From positions 85,030 to 149,029 of the forward strand of contig NZ_JAPDPI010000008.1 in the NCBI RefSeq assembly GCF_026013615.1: DNA of 64,000 bases, written 5' to 3'. Position numbers and translations under genes: made by a program. Below the pieces are notes generated by a model. The model was not told where the DNA came from, searched no databases, and saw nothing but the letters and a program-made list of their open reading frames with translations. The stretch is from Plebeiibacterium marinum. GTDB lineage: Bacteria; Bacteroidota; Bacteroidia; Bacteroidales; Marinilabiliaceae. Below are positions 17,656 through 26,900 of this stretch, in pieces (position 1 is the first letter of the stretch; each line of letters opens with the position of its first letter).

Positions 17656-19086
17656 ATGCAATTATATAGTGCCGAAATAAAAGAATATTGGGAAGCATTT
17701 GCCCATAAGTGGGTTAAGTACAGAAAGAAACGATCTTACTACTGGAATTTTATATCTAAGTATTGTAATTATTTTATTCATCCTGAAAGTTCTATCCTGG
17801 AAGTCGGGTGTGGGAGTGGTGATTTGTTGGACTCAATCAAGGGCAGGGCTAAAACGGGGGTCGACTTTTCTCCTGCAATGATAGCGCTTGCGAAAAAACG
17901 TTTTCCAGATATTTCATTTTTTGAAATGGCAGCCGAAGAAATTGAGCTGGATCAGAAGTTTGATGTGATTGTGATGTCGAACCTGATTGGGGTGCTGTCT
18001 GATATAGAGCAGGTGTTGAATAAGTTACATGGTGTTTCTCATGAGAAAACGAGGCTTATTGTAACTTATTATAATAGAATGTGGGAGCCTGTTATACGAT
18101 TTGCCGAATTTATTAGGATCAAGCGAAAATCACCAGTGCAAAACTGGTTGTCGAGTCAGGATATACAAAATTTACTTTATCTGGCAGGTTTTGAAACCTA
18201 TAAGGAGAACAGGAATATGTTTCTGCCCTATAATATTCCGATGGTGTCAGGCTTTGTCAATCGTTTTGTAAGCAGGTTGCCGTTGTTGAACAGACTTGGG
18301 TTAAATCATTTCGTTTTTGCCCGTCCTATTCCTGAAACATTAACTCCGGAACAAGCTGATTCAAAGTATACAACTTCAGTTGTTATTCCTGCCAGGAATG
18401 AAAGCGGAAATATAGAACAGGCCATATTAAGAATGCCCCAATTTGGTAAAGGGTTGGAAATAATTTTTGTAGAGGGAAATTCGACTGATGATACCTGGGA
18501 AACCATCCAAAAAATCCGGGAAAAATATAAGGATACGCACAATATTAAAATAATGCAGCAGGATGGCAAAGGGAAAGGGGATGCAGTACGTAAGGGATAT
18601 GCGGCTGCTACTGGCGATATTTTGATGATCCTGGATGCGGATTTAACAGTGCCACCTGAGGACTTACCTAAGTTTTATAATGCCATAACCACCGGGAAGG
18701 GGGAATTTATAAATGGTGTTCGACTGGTTTATCCAATGGAGAAGAATGCCATGAGGCCTCTTAATATGATAGGGAATCACTTTTTTAGTAAATTGTTCAG
18801 CTATATTCTTGAGCGGCCTATCAAGGATACGCTTTGCGGAACTAAGGTTATGTTTAGGCGTGATTATGAAAAATTGGCTGTCAACAGGAAATTCTTTGGG
18901 GAGTTTGATCCTTTTGGAGATTTTGATTTGTTGTTTGGAGCCTATAAGCTAAATCTGAAAATTATCGATTTGCCGATTCGATATCGGGAGCGAAAGTATG
19001 GAGACACTAATATAAGCCGGTTTAAGCATGGGCTGATATTACTCCGTATGGCATCTTTTGCGGCATTAAAAATTAAGTTTTGGTAG
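17656..19086 (+). CDS. Fusion of SAM methyltransferase and DPM1-like family 2 glycosyltransferase
   Basis: The 476-residue protein joins two enzymes. Residues about 1-215 form a class I methyltransferase with SAM motif ILEVGCGSGDLLD. Residues about 235-476 form a GT2 glycosyltransferase with SVVIPARNESGNIE, the DXD-type DADLTVP and the CGTKVMFRRD segment typical of dolichol/polyprenyl-phosphate mannose or glucose synthases. There is no transmembrane tail beyond the short C-terminal hydrophobic stretch. It sits 3 bp after the GT39-like gene, so the glycosyltransferase half probably makes its lipid-linked donor. The methyltransferase target is unknown. The single reading frame across the join argues for a genuine fusion. 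Confidence 0.88.
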   Translation: MQLYSAEIKEYWEAFAHKWVKYRKKRSYYWNFISKYCNYFIHPESSILEVGCGSGDLLDSIKGRAKTGVDFSPAMIALAKKRFPDISFFEMAAEEIELDQKFDVIVMSNLIGVLSDIEQVLNKLHGVSHEKTRLIVTYYNRMWEPVIRFAEFIRIKRKSPVQNWLSSQDIQNLLYLAGFETYKENRNMFLPYNIPMVSGFVNRFVSRLPLLNRLGLNHFVFARPIPETLTPEQADSKYTTSVVIPARNESGNIEQAILRMPQFGKGLEIIFVEGNSTDDTWETIQKIREKYKDTHNIKIMQQDGKGKGDAVRKGYAAATGDILMILDADLTVPPEDLPKFYNAITTGKGEFINGVRLVYPMEKNAMRPLNMIGNHFFSKLFSYILERPIKDTLCGTKVMFRRDYEKLAVNRKFFGEFDPFGDFDLLFGAYKLNLKIIDLPIRYRERKYGDTNISRFKHGLILLRMASFAALKIKFW

Positions 19087-19139
19087 TCTGGGTTTTGTGT
19101 GCTGAAAGTATTTTTACAACTTTAAGGCCTGATTTGAAT

Positions 19140-19156
19140 TTTAGCCCTGGGCTAAA
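19140..19156. promoter_or_regulatory. 17-bp dyad upstream of coaD
   Basis: TTTAGCCC-T-GGGCTAAA is a perfect dyad ending 14 bp before the coaD start. It is a possible operator. Confidence 0.4.
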
Positions 19157-19170
19157 TAATATTTGAGAGA

Positions 19171-19656
19171 ATGAAGCGTGTTGCGATATTTCCTGGATCG
19201 TTTGATCCGTTTACTATTGGTCATGAAAATATTGTCCACAGGGCAGTAGACTTGTTTGATGAAATTATTATTGGCATTGGATATAATGCTCAAAAAAAGG
19301 ATTTTTACCCTGTTGAGAAAAGGGTTGAATGGGTTGAGTATTTGTTTAATGATGAACCTAAAGTAAAAGTGGATAAATATGAGGGGCTGACAGTTGACTT
19401 TGCTAAAAAGCTTGATGCAGGCTATATTTTGCGAGGGATACGTACTGCTGCAGATTTTGAATACGAAAGAGCCATAGCACAGGTGAATAAAGCAATGAGT
19501 GGTATTGAGTCGGTTTTTTTGCTGACCACACCGGAGCATACACCCGTTAACTCATCTATTGTGAGGGATATTATCAGGCATAATGGAGATGCCAGTAAAT
19601 TCATTCCTGAAAAGATCAGGGAAAAGATGGATAATTATAAGTTGGATCATAAGTAA
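19171..19656 (+). CDS. coaD: Phosphopantetheine adenylyltransferase
   Basis: The 161-residue enzyme of coenzyme A synthesis transfers AMP from ATP to 4'-phosphopantetheine. Family marks: IFPGSFDPFTIGH at the N-terminus, with the nucleotidyltransferase (T/H)xGH motif, LRGIRTAADFEYE, and the C-terminal substrate-loop sequence HTPVNSSIVRDI. Length is normal. Its stop overlaps the start of the next gene by one base (TAATG), indicating translational coupling. Confidence 0.97.
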   Translation: MKRVAIFPGSFDPFTIGHENIVHRAVDLFDEIIIGIGYNAQKKDFYPVEKRVEWVEYLFNDEPKVKVDKYEGLTVDFAKKLDAGYILRGIRTAADFEYERAIAQVNKAMSGIESVFLLTTPEHTPVNSSIVRDIIRHNGDASKFIPEKIREKMDNYKLDHK

Positions 19657-21113
19657 TGAGATATATAATTGTCTTTTTTTTGTTTGCGGTTGCACAGTGG
19701 GTTGGGGCAGAAAGAATAGATAGCGTTACTATTTATGGAAATGCTCCGGAGTACGCAAGTATGAACCTTACTGTACAATATCAGAGTAATTATATTACAC
19801 GTGACTTTAAAGATTTAAGGACTTTTAGGGTTCAAAAGACTGGGGATTTTTCTGTTTCATTTGAAGTTAAAGATGTTACCAGGATATATATCAACCTGGG
19901 AGAAATGCAAGGGCACCTGCTTGTTGAGCCGGGACAGGCCTATAATGTTGTTTTGCCACATTATAAACCTTTGCGAGAAGAGAATAAAATGAATCCGTTT
20001 TTTATGCCAGAGCCGGTTTTGTTAGGTGTAAAAGATAATAGTGGGGTGGATATTAATAGAAATGTGCAGAATTTTGATTTGTATTACAATCAGAAGTTTG
20101 CCGATAATATAAAAAAGATTGTACTGACCAATAATAAAAAACTAGCCTATCAAATTATTGAAGAGTCTGAAGAACAGTTTCCAGCTTCAGAAGATAGCTG
20201 GTTTCAGAAATATAAAAACTATAGCTATATTAACCTTAGGAATTTTATTGATTCGAGTAATAAAAGAAAACTGATAGATGAGAACTTCAGCAACAAGCCT
20301 GTACAATATACTTTAGATCCCTACTGGGATGCTTTTAACCAGGTATTTTCCAATTTCTTTTATTCATATTTCAATTCCAAACAAGGAGAGAATGTAAAAG
20401 CAATCTGGCCCAATGTGGAATCTTTTGATAGTTTGGCTGTAGCTTTTGGCAAAGATTCGCTTTTTTATAACCGGACGCTTACTGAACTTGTGGTTATTAA
20501 GGGCTTGTATGACAGCTTTTATTCAGGCAATTATAATAAAGAAAAAATTATTACCCTGATGAAAAGGGCTACAGAGGAATGTGAAGGTGAAGAGAATAAA
20601 GAAATTGCTGGAAATATATTTCATAAGTTTACCAAACTGCGGGTAGGGGTACTTGCTCCGGGGTTTACCTTAACCACCTTGTCAGGTAAAAGTAGGGAGC
20701 TGAAAGATTTTAATGGTAAGTTTATCTACCTGAATTTTGCAAATACAGAGAATTTTGCCTGTAAAAAAGATTTTCAGATCCTGAGTCAGTTTGCCGAGAT
20801 GTATAAGCGTGACATGGTTATAGTTACGGTTTTAACGGATGAAGATCCTGATAAAGCTTATGAGTTTGTGAGGAAGAATAAGTACAAATGGACATTCCTG
20901 CATTTTTCGCATAATGCCAAGGTGCTGCTCGATTATGATATTAAAGCATTTCCTACTTACTACCTTATCGATCCGGAAGGAAATCTGGTTTTTGCACCTG
21001 CTCCTGCCCCTGAAGAAAACTTTGCGCCCATGTTTTCTGAAACGTACAACGAGTGGCGCTATAAAAAAATGAGGAAGGACAAGCCTAAGGCTCGTACCAT
21101 TTATGATTTGTAA
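19656..21113 (+). CDS. TlpA-like thioredoxin-fold envelope protein without a CxxC site
   Basis: The 485-residue protein has a signal peptide (about 1-18) and a long N-terminal region typical of Bacteroidota TlpA/DUF4369-type proteins. A C-terminal AhpC/TlpA thioredoxin fold (about 340-470) follows, with FTLTTLSGKSRELKDFNGK and the cis-Pro loop AFPTYYLIDPEG. Where the redox CxxC is expected the sequence is NTENFACKKDF, so only the second Cys remains and normal disulfide exchange is unlikely. It is translationally coupled to coaD. Function unknown; possibly a non-redox thioredoxin-fold binder. Confidence 0.78.
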   Translation: MRYIIVFFLFAVAQWVGAERIDSVTIYGNAPEYASMNLTVQYQSNYITRDFKDLRTFRVQKTGDFSVSFEVKDVTRIYINLGEMQGHLLVEPGQAYNVVLPHYKPLREENKMNPFFMPEPVLLGVKDNSGVDINRNVQNFDLYYNQKFADNIKKIVLTNNKKLAYQIIEESEEQFPASEDSWFQKYKNYSYINLRNFIDSSNKRKLIDENFSNKPVQYTLDPYWDAFNQVFSNFFYSYFNSKQGENVKAIWPNVESFDSLAVAFGKDSLFYNRTLTELVVIKGLYDSFYSGNYNKEKIITLMKRATEECEGEENKEIAGNIFHKFTKLRVGVLAPGFTLTTLSGKSRELKDFNGKFIYLNFANTENFACKKDFQILSQFAEMYKRDMVIVTVLTDEDPDKAYEFVRKNKYKWTFLHFSHNAKVLLDYDIKAFPTYYLIDPEGNLVFAPAPAPEENFAPMFSETYNEWRYKKMRKDKPKARTIYDL

Positions 21114-21253
21114 TACAGAAGCATAATATATGTATTGGTAAATAAGCCTTGAAATCAATAGCTGTATTATTTTTTTTGATAAATGGGTAAAATCATTGCG
21201 TTAATTAGTGTTTTGTGTAGATGTAAGGGCGTAATTTTCTCCTGCAAAATGAT

Positions 21254-21261
21254 TATGTTTG
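21254..21261 (+). promoter_or_regulatory. Candidate -7 element of the type IX cargo operon
   Basis: TATGTTTG matches TAnnTTTG and lies 30 bp before the ATG at 21292. Confidence 0.4.
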
Positions 21262-21291
21262 TATAGTTTGAATTTTGCTATACCATAGTCT

Positions 21292-23538
21292 ATGAAAATA
21301 TTACCTCACGTCGTACTCTTTTTGTTCTTATTTTCTTCGAACCTTGTATTTGCTCAAGATCCTCCTACAGTTACTATTGTTAGTGAGAATGCTGAGTATT
21401 GTGAGAGTGGAACAGCTAATGTAGAGGTTGAGTTTACAGGAACACCTCCTTTTGCCTTGTATTATGAAATAGGAGGGGATTACCAGCCTGTGGGATTTAA
21501 TGAAAGCACGGGTTTACAGACAATATCGACTTATGATTATTCTTTCTCGGTAACTCAGAGTACAACCGATGATGTGAATATTTTAAGAGTTTATGATAAT
21601 AATTATCAGATAGATCCGCAGAATCACTCCACTAAGTTAAACTCTGGTTCAGATCAAGTATTTGGCTCAATGAATATTGAAATATTTCAAATGCCCTCTC
21701 CTAATGCAGGGCCTGATAAAATAATTGAAAATAACAACGGGATTTGTGGGTATGAATATCAATTACAGGGGATTGTGTCCGATGAGGTGAATCACGATAT
21801 TTCATGGAATCTATTGTCAGGAGAGGGAACTTATGACGATATAACTTCTCCAACGCCTATTTTTACAAAAACATTAGAAGGTCGATTAACTTTTATCTTA
21901 ACAGAACAAAACGGAGCTTGTATCGCCACAGATGATGTTGTGGTGGATTTTCTTGGGAGTCCTACGGCAGCTATTGTTTCGGGGGGTGAGTATAAGTTTT
22001 GTTCAACTGATGGCATAGAAGATAATGCCAGTTTTACTATTGAGTTTACTGGTAACGCCCCGTTTGATTATACGATAAATAGCGATGCAGAAAAAACTTC
22101 TGCAGTATCAGATTATGCAGTTGAGTATCCTGTGAGCACCACACAAACACTAGCGCTAACAAAAGTAACTGATGTTTATGGATGTGAGGCAAGTAGTATA
22201 AGCGGAGAACAAGTAGTTACAGACCTAAAACCAAATACCTTTGCCGGGGATAATGATGTGGCTTGTGGTAAGGATTTTGCGCTTGAGGCTACTGCTTCTG
22301 TTGGTGCAACAGGGGTCTGGTCAACTATTACACCCGGAGTTAGTTTTGGTGATGGACAAGAAATAAACCCTAATGCAGTTGTAACTTCTGCGGATTTTCA
22401 AGTGGCTAATTTAACATGGACGGAAACAAGTAATGAAATGAGTTGTGTAAGTTCTGCTGAAGTTACAATTCGATTTGCAGAACCTCCAGCCTTGTTATTA
22501 AATGATACAGAGGATGTGATCTGTGAAGGTAGTTCAACTATATTGAATTATGAAGTTAGTGGTAATGAACCATTAATAGTAGATTACAACGATGGAGTAA
22601 ATTTGTTTACGGAAGGAGGTTTGGCTGAAGGAAATAAAACTCTTGAATTATCTCCTGAGTTTAATACGGGTTCCAATTTGCAAAGCCTTACAGAATATAA
22701 ATTTTCCCGGATAACAGGAACCTATGGTTGTGAAGCTAGTTATTCTGATGTGGTTTACAATGTTTATATCGACAAAATGCCTTCACCAAATGCAGGTATT
22801 GATCTTGTTGATTTGTGCGAAAGAGAAATTATGCTCGATGCAGAACCGTCAATAGGTGTTGGGAATTGGGAGCCTGATATGGATGGCGAATTTTTAGATA
22901 GTGCTGATCCCTATACCACTTTTACAGCTTATGAATCAAAAATATATAACCTAAAATGGGTTGAAACAAATGGGCAATGTAGTTCTATAGATGAGGTTTC
23001 GCTTGAGGTATTGCCTTCCCCATTTCCAGTAGAAGCAGGTCGTGATACCACCATATATGCTATGGATAATATGCAGTTATATGCAACTCCTTTAACAGAA
23101 GGTACTGGGGTTTGGTCTTTGTTGGAAGGAGAAGCTAATATTGAAAATCCGGAAGATCCGAAGTCTGTTGTTTCGGGGATGAAACCGGGGCTGTACAGGT
23201 TTTTATGGTCAGCAACCCCTACAGAAGGGAATTGTGATCCAGAAACAAAAGAGGTTGAAATTACAATGAGGGAGTTGTTTCAAACTTCAGGATTTTCACC
23301 TAATGGAGATGCCCTAAATGAAACCTTTAAGATTCTTGGTGCTGAAAACTTAACCAATACAAAATTGACAGTGTTTGACAGGTACGGGAAAGAGGTTTAT
23401 AGTGTCGAAAACTATCAGAACAATTGGAATGGAATTGATAAAGGAGGTTCGAAATTGACACAAGGGGTTTACTATTATATTTTCGATGCAGATGAATTGA
23501 GCGAGCCTGTTAAAAAGTATTTGGTTATTAAGTATTAA
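21292..23538 (+). CDS. Secreted Ig-like repeat protein with type B (gliding-motility) type IX sorting domain
   Basis: The 748-residue protein has a signal peptide (1-21). Alternating Ig-like modules follow: type A at about 25-132, 228-308 and 400-492 (each opening with a short motif and a Cys), and type B at about 134-222, 312-398, 494-578 and 578-660 (opening like PSPNAGPD). The C-terminal 88 residues are a type B sorting domain: FSPNGDALNETF, FDRYGKEVY, NWNGID, LTQGVYYYIF. Such cargo crosses the outer membrane by type IX secretion and needs a cognate PorP/SprF-like partner, encoded 13 bp downstream. Likely a surface adhesin or matrix filament (inferred). Confidence 0.9.
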   Translation: MKILPHVVLFLFLFSSNLVFAQDPPTVTIVSENAEYCESGTANVEVEFTGTPPFALYYEIGGDYQPVGFNESTGLQTISTYDYSFSVTQSTTDDVNILRVYDNNYQIDPQNHSTKLNSGSDQVFGSMNIEIFQMPSPNAGPDKIIENNNGICGYEYQLQGIVSDEVNHDISWNLLSGEGTYDDITSPTPIFTKTLEGRLTFILTEQNGACIATDDVVVDFLGSPTAAIVSGGEYKFCSTDGIEDNASFTIEFTGNAPFDYTINSDAEKTSAVSDYAVEYPVSTTQTLALTKVTDVYGCEASSISGEQVVTDLKPNTFAGDNDVACGKDFALEATASVGATGVWSTITPGVSFGDGQEINPNAVVTSADFQVANLTWTETSNEMSCVSSAEVTIRFAEPPALLLNDTEDVICEGSSTILNYEVSGNEPLIVDYNDGVNLFTEGGLAEGNKTLELSPEFNTGSNLQSLTEYKFSRITGTYGCEASYSDVVYNVYIDKMPSPNAGIDLVDLCEREIMLDAEPSIGVGNWEPDMDGEFLDSADPYTTFTAYESKIYNLKWVETNGQCSSIDEVSLEVLPSPFPVEAGRDTTIYAMDNMQLYATPLTEGTGVWSLLEGEANIENPEDPKSVVSGMKPGLYRFLWSATPTEGNCDPETKEVEITMRELFQTSGFSPNGDALNETFKILGAENLTNTKLTVFDRYGKEVYSVENYQNNWNGIDKGGSKLTQGVYYYIFDADELSEPVKKYLVIKY

Positions 23539-23551
23539 ACACACACTATAT

Positions 23552-24457
23552 ATGAAGTATTTTTTTATTGCAATTTGCTTACTTGTTACATTTTCCATTG
23601 ATGCACAACGGGAAATAATAATGAGTCAGTATATGTATAATCGCTATAATATAAATCCTGCATTCGGAGGATCCCATGATGTTATGTCGGTATTTGGCTC
23701 TTATAGAAAACAATGGATGGGATTTGAAGAATCACCGGCAAGTGCGTTGTTTACAATTCATTCTCCCTTGAAGAATGAAAAAGTTGGATTGGGAGCGCAG
23801 ATATTTAATGAGAGTTATGCTATTGCTTCTAATACAGGATTTAATATTTCGTATGCTTATCGTTTGGGTTTAAAGAATAATAAGAAATTAGCGTTAGGTG
23901 TTTCTGCTGGATATATAAACTATAAGTCAAACTGGGGAGAGGCAGATGTAGTTGATATGCAGGATCCCGCCTTTGCTGCGACCGAGCAAACATCTGCTCC
24001 ACTATTTGGTTTTGGGGCTGCACTTTATGATTCAAAATTCTTTGCAGGTGTGTCAGTTCCTACCTTTTTGTATCACGATAGGTTTATAACAGGAGACAAT
24101 TCAGTTGATTTTAATAAAATAGATTATTTGGTAACTGCCGGGTATTTGTTTGAGTTGTCAGAAAATGTTTCGGTACAGCCTTCTGCCTTGCTTAGGGTTA
24201 ATTTAGACCAGGAAACCTTTGTTGATGTTAGTGCTACAGCCATTTTGTTACGTTCTTTAATGATTGGAGCTTCCTATAGAACGGTAGGTGATATTGTAGG
24301 AATATTGGGTTATCAGATCACTCCTCAGTTCCGTTTTACCTATAGCCTGGATTATAGCGTTGAGTCAATTGGTTCCTATAATAATGGCACACATGAGGTA
24401 GCGTTGCAGTTCGACTTTGGTTATAAGATTAATTCTCCAAACCCAAAATTCTTTTAG
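23552..24457 (+). CDS. PorP/SprF-family type IX secretion outer-membrane protein
   Basis: The 301-residue protein has a signal peptide (about 1-19) and the family opening SQYMYNRYNINPAFGGS, followed by repeated beta-strand patterns and a C-terminal aromatic residue typical of an outer-membrane barrel. SprF-like proteins assist secretion and anchoring of the type B cargo encoded beside them. The gene follows the cargo gene by 13 bp and precedes the PD40-PKD gene by 3 bp, a compact operon. Confidence 0.92.
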   Translation: MKYFFIAICLLVTFSIDAQREIIMSQYMYNRYNINPAFGGSHDVMSVFGSYRKQWMGFEESPASALFTIHSPLKNEKVGLGAQIFNESYAIASNTGFNISYAYRLGLKNNKKLALGVSAGYINYKSNWGEADVVDMQDPAFAATEQTSAPLFGFGAALYDSKFFAGVSVPTFLYHDRFITGDNSVDFNKIDYLVTAGYLFELSENVSVQPSALLRVNLDQETFVDVSATAILLRSLMIGASYRTVGDIVGILGYQITPQFRFTYSLDYSVESIGSYNNGTHEVALQFDFGYKINSPNPKFF

Positions 24458-24460
24458 GAT

Positions 24461-25867
24461 ATGAAGCAGATTTCAAATTTTATAATAGCATTTGTTAGTT
24501 TGTTTGTAATGCAGAATGGAACTGCACAACAAGTTGAAGTAAAACCGCTTCCTACTAACAGTGAGCTTAAAAATGATTTTGCGCCATTTGTTATTGATTC
24601 CTGTTTGTATTTTGCAAGTAACAGAAAACATGAATTAATTAAAACTTATCTCGACCAAAACAACGAAGGGTTGTATCGTATCTATGAATCGGATGTACTG
24701 CTAAATGATGATTTTGGAAAAGAAGAAGTCGTTAATTCTGAAAAACTGTGCAAGTTAAACACATCATCCATTTGCTTTAGTGAAGATAAAAGCCGGATAT
24801 TTATTACGCAGAATCAGTATACAACAATTCAGCGTAGTAAAGGAAGAGAAAACCTGTTGGGAATATTTGTAATTGAAAATAATGATGGAAAATGGGGGCG
24901 GCCTTCATCATTTCCATACAATTCACGAAGGAGTTTCTCCAATGGGCAAGTAACTGCCTCTCCTGATGGGAACACTATTTTTTATGTGTCAAACCAGGAT
25001 GGCGGATATGGAAAAACAGATATATATCAGTCAACATTTAAGGATGGGGAGTGGACAGAACCGGTGAACCTGGGTGAAAAAGTGAATACTTCAGGAAATG
25101 AACTATTTCCTTTTTATCACCATTCTGGCAAACTATATTTCTCATCAGATGAGCATAATTCAATTGGAGGTTTAGACATTTTCTATACTTCATGGAATGG
25201 GAATGAATGGTCGGAGCCGGTTCAACTCGATGAACCTATAAATTCGACCAAAAATGATTTTTCCTGTTATATTTATCCGGGCGAAACCGAAGGTTTTTTT
25301 GCGTCAGATAGAAATGGGACAGATGATATCTTCCAATTCTCTAATCCCTATCCTACTTTCCCGAATGCCAAAACCCAGGTGGATGATAATTACTGCTTTA
25401 CTTTGTTTGAGAATGGGCCGTTTAAATCTGACACTTTGCCCTATAAGTATAAATGGTATTTTGGAGATGGAGAATCAGCTGATGGTCTGGAAGTGCGACA
25501 CTGTTTTCCCGGAGCCGGGATGTACAATGTCCATTTAAGCGTAGTAGATACCTTGGCAAAGGTAGATTTATTTACTGTTGCCCAATATGAACTAGAGTTA
25601 AAACAAACACAACAAGTTTATATTTCCTGCCCCGACACCGTACAGATTAATACTCCGGTTACTTTTTCTGCAGCTAATTCTGTACTCAAAGATTTTAAGC
25701 CGGCGCAATATTATTGGAGTTTAGGTGAGAATAATCGGGCAAAAGGTGTAACAATTAACTATGTTTTTCGAAAAAAGGGAATATATAATATTGAGTGTGG
25801 AGTAATTTCTGTAGATGATCATACCGAAAAAATGGCTTCCACACGTCAAATTGTAGTAAAAGAATAA
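24461..25867 (+). CDS. PD40 beta-propeller plus PKD-domain envelope protein
   Basis: The 468-residue protein has a signal peptide (about 1-22). WD40-like PD40 repeats (about 30-300) follow, with FSNGQVTASPDGNTIFYVSN and HSGKLYFSSDEHNSIGG. Two PKD-like beta domains (about 310-470) complete it; the first has YKWYFGDGESADG and HCFPGAGMYNVHLSVVD. It resembles the propeller part of PorE-like proteins but lacks an OmpA domain. Position between PorP/SprF and a secreted protein suggests it belongs to the cargo export or anchoring complex. Confidence 0.8.
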   Translation: MKQISNFIIAFVSLFVMQNGTAQQVEVKPLPTNSELKNDFAPFVIDSCLYFASNRKHELIKTYLDQNNEGLYRIYESDVLLNDDFGKEEVVNSEKLCKLNTSSICFSEDKSRIFITQNQYTTIQRSKGRENLLGIFVIENNDGKWGRPSSFPYNSRRSFSNGQVTASPDGNTIFYVSNQDGGYGKTDIYQSTFKDGEWTEPVNLGEKVNTSGNELFPFYHHSGKLYFSSDEHNSIGGLDIFYTSWNGNEWSEPVQLDEPINSTKNDFSCYIYPGETEGFFASDRNGTDDIFQFSNPYPTFPNAKTQVDDNYCFTLFENGPFKSDTLPYKYKWYFGDGESADGLEVRHCFPGAGMYNVHLSVVDTLAKVDLFTVAQYELELKQTQQVYISCPDTVQINTPVTFSAANSVLKDFKPAQYYWSLGENNRAKGVTINYVFRKKGIYNIECGVISVDDHTEKMASTRQIVVKE

Positions 25868-25881
25868 ATAAAACGAACTAT

Positions 25882-26841
25882 ATGCAACGCAACATTCTAT
25901 TGTTTTTTTTGGTACTGTCTTCATTAAAATTAATTGCCCAACCGGTACCTGCGGTGGATGAAAATATTCCGCACCTGGTTACTTTCGGAAAAGAAGGAGA
26001 TAAGGCCTGGGGGGATAATGATTTTACTCAAATTATTTTTTATTCTGTACCTAAAGATCATACCGAACCTATCTATATTAGGGTATTTGATCCTGATGTA
26101 GGCGGAACTGTTGATGAGCAAAAGGGAGAGTGGGACAGCCGTATGAAATACAGTATTTATGGAGGTGAAGGAGCTTGTTCGAATGATGATGCCAAAAAGA
26201 TTAACCTAAGTGGTAATTTTAAAAGTGGCACTTTGTTAGGAACCAAATCTTTTACCGAAAACGAAAGGTATGATGGTAAATGGTATACTTTTGGTCCGTT
26301 CAATCCTACTGAAGGCGAGTATTTGCCGGATTATGGAGGTTATATTATAAAGGTAGTTATAGAGGGCGTTGATGGTGATGACGGGAATTTGTACCGTCTG
26401 TTCATGAGCCAGCTGCCTACCGAAAACCAACAGGTTGAAGGGGCTTTTGCCTTTTATTTCAGGTATAAATTCAGGTTGCATGATGATGTAAATGAAATCT
26501 CGCATATCTATCCTTTTATAGATGAAAATGTTTTGGCAATTAAGCAAACTAATTTCGACTGGGATAACGATGGCTTTATCCGGATCATATCAGTAGCAAA
26601 AAATGGGGAATTCCTAAAGGTTTCTGGAGATAATGACTGGAGTGAAAGTTTGCATGAAGTGCATCCTAATGAAAAGAATACGTCGTATGATATTCAGTTA
26701 ATTAAAAAGAAAACAGCAAAGATCAAGAGTAATAATGTTGTGATATTTTTGAAAAATCAATATGACGAGCTGATGCCGTTTTATAGTGTTCCTATTGGGG
26801 GTATCCCAAAGTATAAATATAGTATAGGTATAAAGCCTTAG
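25882..26841 (+). CDS. Secreted protein of unknown function
   Basis: The 319-residue protein has a signal peptide (about 1-19, ending LIAQP) and an apparently all-beta composition rich in Asp, Gly and aromatic residues. Notable segments are FDPDVGGTVDEQKGEWDSR and YGGEGACSNDDAKK; a single Cys remains in the mature part. No family is recognised and no C-terminal sorting domain is visible. It is the fourth gene of the type IX cargo operon and lies 59 bp before the propeller-SpoIIE gene, so a link with surface assembly or with that sensor is a guess from context. Confidence 0.7.
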   Translation: MQRNILLFFLVLSSLKLIAQPVPAVDENIPHLVTFGKEGDKAWGDNDFTQIIFYSVPKDHTEPIYIRVFDPDVGGTVDEQKGEWDSRMKYSIYGGEGACSNDDAKKINLSGNFKSGTLLGTKSFTENERYDGKWYTFGPFNPTEGEYLPDYGGYIIKVVIEGVDGDDGNLYRLFMSQLPTENQQVEGAFAFYFRYKFRLHDDVNEISHIYPFIDENVLAIKQTNFDWDNDGFIRIISVAKNGEFLKVSGDNDWSESLHEVHPNEKNTSYDIQLIKKKTAKIKSNNVVIFLKNQYDELMPFYSVPIGGIPKYKYSIGIKP

Positions 26842-26900
26842 TTGTTTATTGCTTAACCCCCTGTTAATAGTTTACCGGAAGCTCAAATTATTGATATTTT

